From positions 2,294,501-2,358,500 of the forward strand of contig NZ_CP016027.1 of the NCBI RefSeq assembly GCF_001663815.1: a stretch of 64,000 nt of DNA. Direction: 5' to 3'. A program made the translations under genes and the position numbers. Numbering within the stretch: the first letter of the stretch is position 1; each line of letters starts with the position of its first letter. The notes under the pieces are model-generated. The model saw only the letters and a program-made list of their open reading frames with translations, did not search any database and was not told the origin of the DNA. Shown in pieces: positions 1-7,561 of the stretch. The DNA is from Halothiobacillus diazotrophicus (GTDB lineage: Bacteria; Pseudomonadota; Gammaproteobacteria; Halothiobacillales; Halothiobacillaceae).

Positions 1-578
<578 letters not shown>

Positions 579-593
579 AATGCCCGCGGGCAA

Positions 594-624
594 GCTCGGC
601 GGCAACCGCTGCCGAGCCCTCTTT
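594..624 (+). terminator. Candidate intrinsic terminator after rpoD
   Basis: A 7-bp perfect stem (gctcggc at 594-600 with gccgagc at 611-617) lies 16 bases after the rpoD stop and is followed by cctcttt. The T tract is short and interrupted, so termination may be partial and the tRNA just downstream could be co-transcribed. Confidence 0.5.
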
Positions 625-625
625 C

Positions 626-702
626 GGGCCTATAGCTCAGTTGGTTAGAGCAGTCGACTCATAATCGATTGGTCGCAGGTTCAAGTCCTGCTGGGCCCAC
701 CA
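626..702 (+). tRNA. tRNA-Ile (CAU anticodon, the lysidine-modified minor tRNA-Ile2)
   Basis: A full 77-base cloverleaf can be folded. The acceptor stem GGGCCTA (626-632) pairs with TGGGCCC (692-698), with CCA encoded at 700-702. The D stem is gctc/gagc, and the anticodon stem gtcga/tcgat carries the loop ctcataa with anticodon CAT at 660-662. The T arm is gcagg-ttcaagt-cctgc. CAT anticodons occur in initiator Met, elongator Met and tRNA-Ile2. The TTGGTCGC variable and T-arm stretch followed by GGTTCAAGTCC matches the E. coli ileX type rather than elongator Met, and the position next to rpoD also recalls ileX. TilS would convert C34 to lysidine so that it reads AUA. Confidence 0.85.
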
Positions 703-743
703 CTCCCTCCGGTCGCGCTGAACCTCAGCGGACTATTCCAGCC

Positions 744-767
744 AAACCCGCCTTGATCGGCGGGTTT
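744..767 (+). terminator. Intrinsic terminator of the tRNA-Ile transcript
   Basis: A perfect 9-bp stem aaacccgcc (744-752) / ggcgggttt (759-767) with a 6-base loop ends in TTT. A near copy sits 126 bases downstream in the second repeat unit. Confidence 0.7.
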
Positions 768-906
768 GTCGCTTCGGCGGTGCGAAGCGATGCTTCGCGT
801 TTTCGCCTACGCCCTGCTGGGCCCACCACTCCCTCCGGTCGCGCTGAACCTCAGCGGACTATTCCAGCCACACCCGCCCTGATCGGCGGGTTTGTCGCTT
901 CGGCGA

Positions 907-929
907 CGCGAAGCGGTGCTTCGCGTTTT
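907..929 (+). terminator. Second-unit hairpin with T tract, terminator-like
   Basis: An 8-bp stem cgcgaagc (907-914) / gcttcgcg (918-925) with a 3-base loop is followed by tttt. The equivalent in unit 1 (782-798) has a 7-bp stem. Confidence 0.55.
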
Positions 930-1090
930 CGCCTTAGCCCTGCTGGGCCTCCCACTCCCTTCGCCCTGCGGGGTCTATCCAGGCCAGTAACCCTCCACCA
1001 GACACTGTATTTGTGGGTGTCGTTTCCCTTGTCTACGCTTGTTAAGTGACTGATTGATTTTGCTTCGTTACAAGATCAGGAGGCGTCCTT

Positions 1091-1645
1091 ATGGTATTTG
1101 AGCGCATTGGGCAGCGAGTGTTCGGCTGTCTGTTTCTTGCAATAATCCTGTTGGCGGGAACCGCTTCGTTGGCTTCGGCCGGGATGCGTAGTCCGCTGGC
1201 ACCCGGCTTCAGTTGGGATCATGTGATCGGGATCGAGCGCACGCACGACATTCGCGTCGTGTACGGCATCAAGAAGGATGAGTGGGAAGCCGGCGTCGGT
1301 AAACCGCTGTTCTACGCGCGGGGTCTGTACGAAAGCTACGAAGCGATGGGCATCGATCCCAAGAATGTGGATATGCATCTCGTGGTGCATGGGGCGGCCG
1401 GGTATTGGCTACTGAATGATGCGGCCTACCGGAAATACAAGGACACGTTGCTGGGGAATCCCAACAAGCACGTGATCAAGGGACTGCTGGCCAAGGGCGC
1501 GCATATCGAAGCGTGCTACGAAACGCTGAAGGGGCACGGCTGGAAGCCTAGCGATCTCCTGCCGGGCGTCACGGTCGTGCATGATGCCTATTCGCGGATC
1601 ATCGATTTGCAGCTGCGCGGTTACGCCTATATCCCGTTCTTTTAA
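1091..1645 (+). CDS. Exported DsrE/DsrF-like family protein
   Basis: The 184-residue product has a clear signal peptide: residues 1-30 with a hydrophobic core near 12-24 and an ASA cleavage site. The mature part therefore acts in the periplasm. The remainder (MHLVVHGAAGYWLL..., then a single Cys in EACYETL followed by VVHDAYSRI) resembles the DsrE/DsrF-like fold, many members of which handle sulfur or carry one conserved cysteine. No catalytic role can be read from the sequence alone. The start is fixed by an AGGAGG at 1078-1083, seven bases before the ATG. The gene converges on, and overlaps by four bases, a thioredoxin-like gene on the other strand; both could serve periplasmic or cytosolic thiol or sulfur chemistry. 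Confidence 0.7.
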   Translation: MVFERIGQRVFGCLFLAIILLAGTASLASAGMRSPLAPGFSWDHVIGIERTHDIRVVYGIKKDEWEAGVGKPLFYARGLYESYEAMGIDPKNVDMHLVVHGAAGYWLLNDAAYRKYKDTLLGNPNKHVIKGLLAKGAHIEACYETLKGHGWKPSDLLPGVTVVHDAYSRIIDLQLRGYAYIPFF

Positions 1646-1971
1646 GGGCGCCAGAGTTCGATCAGGCGGCCCAACTCCCGTTCCAGTTCCATCAGGCTGA
1701 AGGATCGGCTTTTTTCCAGGCTCAATTGCCCATCCAGAAAGAGTTTGACGGTCGGCAGGCTGAAGACGACGGACTGCCCGCAGATACCGGGTTGCCGTTC
1801 GCAATCGACATAGAGCAGGGTGATGTCGGGGAATTGCCCGCTGATCAGGGATTCCAGCTTGGGTTTGATGACCTGACATACCCCGCAGTGTGCTCCGCCG
1901 AACAGGACGAGAACGGCGCCATCCGATTGCAGGTGCTGATTGAATTGTTCGAGATCGGTCGGTTCAAGCAT
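1642..1971 (-). CDS. Thioredoxin-fold protein with CGVC active site
   Basis: This is a 109-residue protein with a single thioredoxin domain. The redox motif C-G-V-C lies in the GGAHCGVCQVIKPK segment near residue 30, and the conserved cis-proline loop is visible as FSLPTVKLFLDG. There is no signal peptide, so it is cytosolic. The open frame extends upstream to 2076, but that extension is basic and low-complexity. MLEPTDLEQF at 1971 is where thioredoxin homology begins, so I use that start; only a weak aaggga lies upstream. It is a thioredoxin-like reductant or thiol-disulfide protein; the CGVC centre differs from the CGPC of classical TrxA and its partner cannot be read from sequence. Confidence 0.75.
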   Translation of the reverse strand: MLEPTDLEQFNQHLQSDGAVLVLFGGAHCGVCQVIKPKLESLISGQFPDITLLYVDCERQPGICGQSVVFSLPTVKLFLDGQLSLEKSRSFSLMELERELGRLIELWRP

Positions 1972-2036
1972 CGATCGGTCATTCCCTTGTCTGGTGGCGC
2001 CGCGTTGAGTGATGGCCTGCGAACTGGGCCATGGTG

Positions 2037-3212
2037 TCAGTGGCCCCCGCGCATGCATTCCAGCGCCCCGTGGCAATGGTAGAAGTTCTGCTGGGCTTCA
2101 TAAACGGGGTGCATGTCGATCAGCCAGTCGCCGAGGCCGCCGCGCTGGACGGTGAAATGATAGGTATCGCCGGGGCCGAACTGGCGCCACCAGCGGCTGG
2201 TTCTCAGATAGATCGACAGGGCGGGCAGCGTCGTATCGTTCTTGGGATGCCAGAGATAATCGCCACCCAGTTGATAGGGCACGGAAACCGGCGGATTCGG
2301 TGCGGTCCATTGATTGAGACGGATCGAGAACGGGTAGGCAATAAAGCCGATCGCCAGCGCGAAGAGGAAGGCATAGACCGGACTGTCGCGGCGTTCGGGT
2401 TCGGCGCGCTTGAGCACCGGCAGCATGAGGGCGCCCGCAGCGACGGCTACGCCGGCCAGCAGCCCCCAGGGCGGGCCGTTCACGTAGAAATCGGACAGGG
2501 TGAAGTAGATTTCGAGGATGAAGTACCCCACCCCGAAGACCATCGTCGCGGCGATCAGACCGGTGAGGGGCGTCGCCCCGATCAGACCAGAGCGGTGGAC
2601 TTGGCGTTGAACCTCGCCATCACCGCCGAGGCCGAGATCGGGGCGATGCGCCACGATGCCTTGGACGATGGGTGTCTGTTCGAGAATCGGGAGAAACTTT
2701 GCGCGAGTGGTTCCCCCGAAAGAACCGGGCGTGGTCGGGATCGGCCGGTTCGGGGCGGTCCACATCCAGGGTGCCAGCGTCCGCGTGTCGCGCCCGGCTT
2801 TCAAGGCAAGACGGGAGGCCCGGGGTTGTCGGCTGTTGAACTGCCAGTCGGCATGGTCGATTTCGGGCCAACGGAGCGCCCAGGATGTTCCAAACATGCC
2901 GCCGAGCCAGCCGCCGTTGTCGAAACGGATGCCGATGTCGTCGATGACGACGGATTGGCGTTTCAGCGTCATCAAACCGGGGACGAGCAGCAGCGCGACG
3001 AGCGGTACGCCCACGATGGCAATGTAAAACTGGATGGTCCGGTAGGTGTCGTCGGCGTGGTCCGTTCGGCCGACGGGGTGGGCATGCAGGTAGAAAATCA
3101 GTGCCGCGGCCAGGAAGAGCCCGACACTCAGCAAAGCCGTCCATAGGAGATTTGTCCAGAAGGCATTCGGATGGGCAAAACGATGAACGAGTCGGCTGGC
3201 TGGCGAGGACAT
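2037..3212 (-). CDS. Multi-pass membrane protein of unknown function
   Basis: This 391-residue protein begins MSSPASRLVH. Two transmembrane helices lie close to the N terminus (around FWTNLLWTALLSVGLFLAA and FYIAIVGVPLVALLLV), then a soluble segment of about 120 residues, then three more helices (VFGVGYFILEIYF, GLLAGVAVAAGALML, YAFLFALAIGFIAYPF). The C-terminal region is a soluble 100-residue domain rich in Trp and Tyr. I do not recognise the family. It follows the ABC exporter on the same strand after 59 bases and could be its partner, but nothing in the sequence proves this. The frame is open upstream to 3503, but the added residues are Arg-rich and lie over the exporter gene, so ATG at 3212 is preferred. 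Confidence 0.6.
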   Translation of the reverse strand: MSSPASRLVHRFAHPNAFWTNLLWTALLSVGLFLAAALIFYLHAHPVGRTDHADDTYRTIQFYIAIVGVPLVALLLVPGLMTLKRQSVVIDDIGIRFDNGGWLGGMFGTSWALRWPEIDHADWQFNSRQPRASRLALKAGRDTRTLAPWMWTAPNRPIPTTPGSFGGTTRAKFLPILEQTPIVQGIVAHRPDLGLGGDGEVQRQVHRSGLIGATPLTGLIAATMVFGVGYFILEIYFTLSDFYVNGPPWGLLAGVAVAAGALMLPVLKRAEPERRDSPVYAFLFALAIGFIAYPFSIRLNQWTAPNPPVSVPYQLGGDYLWHPKNDTTLPALSIYLRTSRWWRQFGPGDTYHFTVQRGGLGDWLIDMHPVYEAQQNFYHCHGALECMRGGH

Positions 3213-3271
3213 GACGATCGAGACCTCCGTGTCTGGCGATGATTCATGGGGTGGATGTCGGCATCGTACCC

Positions 3272-5146
3272 TCAAATGGTGGCGGATTCGACGGGGTAGT
3301 CCCCATCCGGTTCGTGGCGCGGGTTGTCGTGGCCCATCCTGTCGCGTGCTCCGGTGGCCCCAGGGACGGGATGCACGTGGATCCCGTCGGCTGTCAGGCG
3401 AATGTCGACATCCGTGCGCCGAACGATCGCATCGCGGTGCGTCACGATCACGACCGTCCGTACAAGCCGGACGATTTCGCTCATCACGACCGCCTCGGTC
3501 CACTCGTCCAGTCCGGAGGAGGGTTCGTCGAGCAGGATGACCTCCGGGCGGCGCAACAGCGCCCGAGCGATGCCGATGCGCTGACGTTCACCCCCCGACA
3601 GGCGATTGGCCGCTTCGCCGATGGGCAGATCCAGTACGGTCTTCATGTCCCCGGGCTTGCTCCCCTGTGCATTGTTGTCGCCGAGCGATTGCAAGCGAAG
3701 GCGTACCAATAGGGCTGCCAATGCTGCGTCGTTCACCGGGGTTTCCAGTCCGTAGCAGAGATTGTCCCGTACCGTGCCGTTGATGATCGCGGGAAATTGC
3801 GGCACCACCGCGAGGGTTCGGCGTAACGCTTCGGTGTTTAATGTCGCCAGTGGGTTTCCGCGAAATGTCAGTGCACCGGATGTCGGCGGGTAAAGCCCGG
3901 CGAGCGCCAGCAGGAGATGCGTCTTGCCGGCGCCCGTCGGGCCGGTGATGGCGTAGACCCGCCCCTCGGGCAGATGCAGCGTGATCGGGCCGATTCGATG
4001 CGCCGTTCCGGCCTGGATCGTCACCGCCTCCAGATTGAATCCGTCGGATGTGGGCACATCGATGCCGTCTTCGGTCGGGCTGCCCGCTTCGTGGCGGTCG
4101 GGGATGCCGACTTGCCCGGTGGATTCCTGCGGGAGCGAGAAGTAGCGATGACCCCGCTTGAGTGCGATGCGATGGCGGCGCAGGCTGGCCAGCGACGACG
4201 TCAGGACCAGAAAGGGCAGGATGAGCTGAATCGTATAGCCCGTGACCATGGCGAAGTCACCGGCGGTAATGCCGCCGTGCTCGGCGCCACTGGCGAGATA
4301 GATGGTGCCCGCGAGGAGAATCAATCCCATGGCCAGTACGGACAGGGCACTGATCCCGCCGAGTACCAGATTGGTCTGCGTCACGCGCTGCAGGTAATCG
4401 CCCAGGCGGTGTTTGACGATGTCGGCTTCCTGGGCATAGGCATGGTTGAGCTTGATATCGAGCACGGCCGCGAGCTTTTCGACCGTCTGCGCAACGAGGC
4501 GGTTGTTGCTTTCGAACAGCCTTTCGATGCCGTGGTCCGTATAGGGGGCCAACTTGGCGGTGACGGCGAACAGCGCCAGCATGGCGAGCGCATAGGCCGA
4601 GGCGAAGCCGATACCCACCGTGGACGACAGGATGAGGAACACGAATCCCAATTCGACGAATTGTGGAATCATCACCCAGAACAGGGTGTGGGTCAGTTGG
4701 CCGAAGGCGGATTTGCACCCCTGGATGTCGCCGACAAGCACGTCTCGGTCTTCGCGGAGAAAGACCGAATAGTCGAGGTGCAGGAGTCGAAGATACAGCG
4801 CCTCGTGAAAGGCGGCTTCCATCCGGGCGAGGATGAGGCTGGCAGCGAGGTTGCGCAGGTGGCTCATGAGGTTGGAAGCCAGCCAGACGCCAGCAAAGGC
4901 GAAGGCTGTGGGCAGGATGGCCTTCGTTACCGAGTCCGCTTTGGCGCCGCCCGCCACGAGATTGGTGAGGTCGCGCAGCAGATAGGGCCACAGCACATTG
5001 AGGAGCACGGACAGTAGCAGGAGTCCGCTGGTCAACCAGAAATGGGCAATCGCATGGCGGTAATGCCGTCGAACCAGACCGAATGCCCAGGTATAGGCCT
5101 GGGCAAGGGACGGTGTTGCCGCGGTCGAACTGCTGGTCTCGGGCAT
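3272..5146 (-). CDS. ABC exporter, fused permease-ATPase half-transporter
   Basis: About 624 residues. The N-terminal half carries the six-helix type I exporter domain (e.g. HFWLTSGLLLLSVLLNVLW and VWLASNLMSHLRN). The C-terminal half is the ATPase: Walker A GPTGAGKTHL, the signature [16 protein letters not shown], Walker B VILLDEPSSGLDE and the switch His in VIVTHRD. It would work as a dimer in the inner membrane exporting a lipid, peptide or drug; the substrate cannot be inferred. A GTG start at 5185 is possible, but ATG at 5146 has a GGAG nine bases upstream, so I prefer it. The last 30 residues after the ATPase are rich in Arg, His and Asp and are unusual. It probably shares an operon with the membrane protein downstream. 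Confidence 0.85.
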   Translation of the reverse strand: MPETSSSTAATPSLAQAYTWAFGLVRRHYRHAIAHFWLTSGLLLLSVLLNVLWPYLLRDLTNLVAGGAKADSVTKAILPTAFAFAGVWLASNLMSHLRNLAASLILARMEAAFHEALYLRLLHLDYSVFLREDRDVLVGDIQGCKSAFGQLTHTLFWVMIPQFVELGFVFLILSSTVGIGFASAYALAMLALFAVTAKLAPYTDHGIERLFESNNRLVAQTVEKLAAVLDIKLNHAYAQEADIVKHRLGDYLQRVTQTNLVLGGISALSVLAMGLILLAGTIYLASGAEHGGITAGDFAMVTGYTIQLILPFLVLTSSLASLRRHRIALKRGHRYFSLPQESTGQVGIPDRHEAGSPTEDGIDVPTSDGFNLEAVTIQAGTAHRIGPITLHLPEGRVYAITGPTGAGKTHLLLALAGLYPPTSGALTFRGNPLATLNTEALRRTLAVVPQFPAIINGTVRDNLCYGLETPVNDAALAALLVRLRLQSLGDNNAQGSKPGDMKTVLDLPIGEAANRLSGGERQRIGIARALLRRPEVILLDEPSSGLDEWTEAVVMSEIVRLVRTVVIVTHRDAIVRRTDVDIRLTADGIHVHPVPGATGARDRMGHDNPRHEPDGDYPVESATI

Positions 5147-5298
5147 GGATTGTGACTCCGCCAAGGCTGGATCGCGCGCGGTCACTTGGGGCGCGCACTC
5201 GGGCTGAAATCGTGCAGATTATGCGTCGACCATGACACAGGCCTTACACGGCGGGGCGACGGGACTTCTGCTCGGACGGAACCGAAGCCAGGGCTGCC

Positions 5299-7428
5299 TC
5301 AGGGCTTCAGCAGCGGAACGTAGTCCCCGACGAAGTCGCCGCCCTGGGCGAAGGGTTTGTCCGTGTCGATCAGGGTCGGGGTAATGCCCATGCCGTAGCT
5401 GAAGTCGCCAGGCTTCGTGTTGATCGGCCGGTCGGTGATGATGTCGCCCGGATGGTAGGGGCGGCCGTCCTGATGCGGGAAGCCTTCCTTCGGGTCGCGG
5501 AAGTAGCGCAGGGCGAGCGGTGTTTCGGGGAACACGTCCTTGCCGTACACGTAGCGCTGGGTGACGACAACTTCGCGATACCGTCGTGCGGCGGCCAGTG
5601 CCTGCGTTTCGGTGGGCAGGAACAGTTCGGGGCGGATGCAGCCCTGCGCGTCGAGATAGGCGCCCCGGGCGGTGAATTCTCGGATCAGATCGAGACGCTG
5701 TCGCTGTGCCCGCTCGATGGTGCCCGGGATGTCCGATGCGGTTTCCGGGGGGCTGGCCTGATCTGTAACCCGGCCCTTGTCGGCTTGAGTGTGCGTCGGG
5801 CCGGTCAGGCGGTCGACCAGGGTCGTCAGATCCGGCCAGACGGCGCTGTAGCCATGGGCCTGCGTGATTTCGGCGGCCAGATACCGTTCAATGGTTTCCG
5901 GCATGTCGCCATACAGCGAGGCGCCGACGACATGATCGAGAAACACCCGGAACTCGCCCTGATTGAAGCCGCGATTGACGGGTTCGGGCGTGGTGAGATG
6001 ACCCGGTGTGCCGTCCGCCGTCGCCTTCGGGTTGGCCTGGTAACCCAGATAGTTCATTTCCTGCCAGCCGGCGGCGCCGGGCAGCTTGCGCGGCAGGCTC
6101 CAGGTGCTGTCGATGGTGTTGCCGGTACCTGAGGTGAACACGGGGTACTGACCGATATCCGACTGGCGGACGTTGCCGGAGTGGCAACCGACGCACTGCA
6201 CGAGTTCGTCGGGCCGTTGAGGGCGCAGGGCGCCGGAGGCATCCTCGATCCAGCCGCCGAGCATCCAGCCGGTCCCATTCTCGATCCAGCCTTCCTTGCG
6301 GTTGGCGTAGACGGGGGCGGTTTCCTCCTTCAGGCCCTGGCCGAACTCCTCGGGATACCAGACGCGGGATTTGATCATCCAGCGGATTTCCTTGACCCGT
6401 TGCGCGCGGCTGCCCGGAAAGCGGCTGACGGCGGGGTCGTGGCCGTCGGCGCGCACGTCGACGTAGTGCAACGGATGGGCGAATTCGGTGCCCAGCGGAT
6501 ACTGCCCGCGGACGATGGCGACGGTCTTGGCCGCGCCGACGTAGTGGGTTTCTCCGGCGGCAAGGCGATCCTGGATATTGCGTTCGACCCGGTCGAGATT
6601 GGCCTTGTAGACCGCGATATCGAACCGATTCTCTTCGTCCATCATGTACTGGGCGGGCAGGCGGATATAGATGCCCGATACGCTCCCGGCCAGGGGGGTG
6701 AAGATCCCGTAGGGCATGAAGTTGATCGCGCGCCAGCCGGTGATATGGCCACGGGCATCCTTGAAAAAACCGTCGGCCGGCCGCGTCGTGCGCACGAAGC
6801 CGTCGTCATCGGCAGGCAGATCCGCCGGGTTCAGGCCGGGAAACAGCCGGAAGGGCGAGGCGACTTTCGGATCCCAGTCCTTGACCGAACCGGGCCGTTG
6901 GGCGAAGGCGGCCTGCCAGTTGTCCTGACGGATGTAGGATTGCATGTCCCAGTCGTCCGGATGTTCGCCCAGCGCAGATACGGCAGTCCGCAGCACTTCG
7001 GGTTTGAGGGTGTTGATCCAGGGATTGATGCTGGAATTCACGACGAACGGATAGTCGACGACGCCGAAGGCATAGTCGGCCTGTAGGTTGCCGATGTTCG
7101 GGTTGGCGCCGGCCTGGGGGTTGTTGTTGCCGAGTTTCAGCGCGGCCACGCCGTTGGTGTGGCAGAACAGGCAGGCGCTCTGGGTGCCATGGCCGGTCTC
7201 GATGTAGCACTGGGCCGGGATATGGGCGTGCGGGTTGGCGAAGGTGTCCCGACTGATGAATTCGCCGCGCAGGGGGATGGGGCGGGGCGTGCCCGTTTCT
7301 GCCCGTTTCTCTGCCGACGGCTCGGCCGGGTTTGTGGCGGACGCGCTGAGGGCAATCGGCAGCCAGAGCGCTGCCGCGACCAGCGGGCGGATTCCTCGAA
7401 GGACGTTCATGGGTGAGAAACGGTTCAT
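5299..7428 (-). CDS. Exported large diheme c-type cytochrome
   Basis: About 709 residues with an N-terminal signal sequence (hydrophobic core LVAAALWLPIALSASA), so the protein is periplasmic. Two covalent heme sites are visible: C-L-F-C-H at about residues 86-90 and C-V-G-C-H at about 412-416. They are separated by some 320 residues, far too long for a simple cytochrome c, so most of the protein is another domain that I do not recognise. It lies directly downstream of a PhoX-like lipoprotein on the same strand, 133 bases from it, which suggests a shared role at the cell surface. An in-frame TTG at 7488 extends the frame; ATG at 7428 or 7410 fits the signal peptide better, and neither has a strong ribosome site. 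Confidence 0.75.
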   Translation of the reverse strand: MNRFSPMNVLRGIRPLVAAALWLPIALSASATNPAEPSAEKRAETGTPRPIPLRGEFISRDTFANPHAHIPAQCYIETGHGTQSACLFCHTNGVAALKLGNNNPQAGANPNIGNLQADYAFGVVDYPFVVNSSINPWINTLKPEVLRTAVSALGEHPDDWDMQSYIRQDNWQAAFAQRPGSVKDWDPKVASPFRLFPGLNPADLPADDDGFVRTTRPADGFFKDARGHITGWRAINFMPYGIFTPLAGSVSGIYIRLPAQYMMDEENRFDIAVYKANLDRVERNIQDRLAAGETHYVGAAKTVAIVRGQYPLGTEFAHPLHYVDVRADGHDPAVSRFPGSRAQRVKEIRWMIKSRVWYPEEFGQGLKEETAPVYANRKEGWIENGTGWMLGGWIEDASGALRPQRPDELVQCVGCHSGNVRQSDIGQYPVFTSGTGNTIDSTWSLPRKLPGAAGWQEMNYLGYQANPKATADGTPGHLTTPEPVNRGFNQGEFRVFLDHVVGASLYGDMPETIERYLAAEITQAHGYSAVWPDLTTLVDRLTGPTHTQADKGRVTDQASPPETASDIPGTIERAQRQRLDLIREFTARGAYLDAQGCIRPELFLPTETQALAAARRYREVVVTQRYVYGKDVFPETPLALRYFRDPKEGFPHQDGRPYHPGDIITDRPINTKPGDFSYGMGITPTLIDTDKPFAQGGDFVGDYVPLLKP

Positions 7429-7500
7429 GCTATGAGTTCGATTTGGTTCCTGACGGAAAAAACCGGTTGCTCCGGTTGCTTTCGACAAGATTGGTTGGGA

Positions 7501-7522
7501 AAAAGAGGCCGTGACCGGCCCT
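7501..7522 (-). terminator. Terminator-like hairpin between phoX-like gene and cytochrome gene
   Basis: Read on the minus strand, a 5-bp ggccg/cggcc stem with a gtca loop is followed by tctttttccc. A larger gcggggc...gccccgc stem lies just before it at 7530-7549. The hairpins may attenuate read-through into the cytochrome gene. Confidence 0.5.
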
Positions 7523-7561
7523 GAAGATGCGGGGCGTTGCCGCCCCGCTCGAATTTCGGGA

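Larger units (their letters stand above)
687..954 (+). repeat. 126-bp tandem repeat, each unit starting with the tRNA-Ile 3' end
   Basis: Unit 1 (687-812) begins inside the tRNA at cctgctgggcccacca. Unit 2 (813-938) repeats the whole 126 bases with fewer than ten differences by eye, and a third, truncated unit starts at 939 and decays after about 16 bases. Each full unit carries two hairpins. The first is a cgggttt-type terminator stem (744-767 in unit 1, about 872-891 in unit 2). The second is a gcgaagc/gcttcgc stem followed by a T run (782-802 and 907-929). The plus-strand open frame across this area is a product of the repeat and has no credible start site. The arrangement resembles the rtT repeats that follow tyrT in E. 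coli, which also carry the 3' end of the tRNA. From about 960 to 1077 I see nothing else recognisable. Confidence 0.85.

Noticed and set aside
669-1049. A 126-codon open frame across the tRNA repeat
   Set aside because: It starts inside the tRNA, repeats the same peptide twice because of the 126-bp tandem unit, and lacks a ribosome site.
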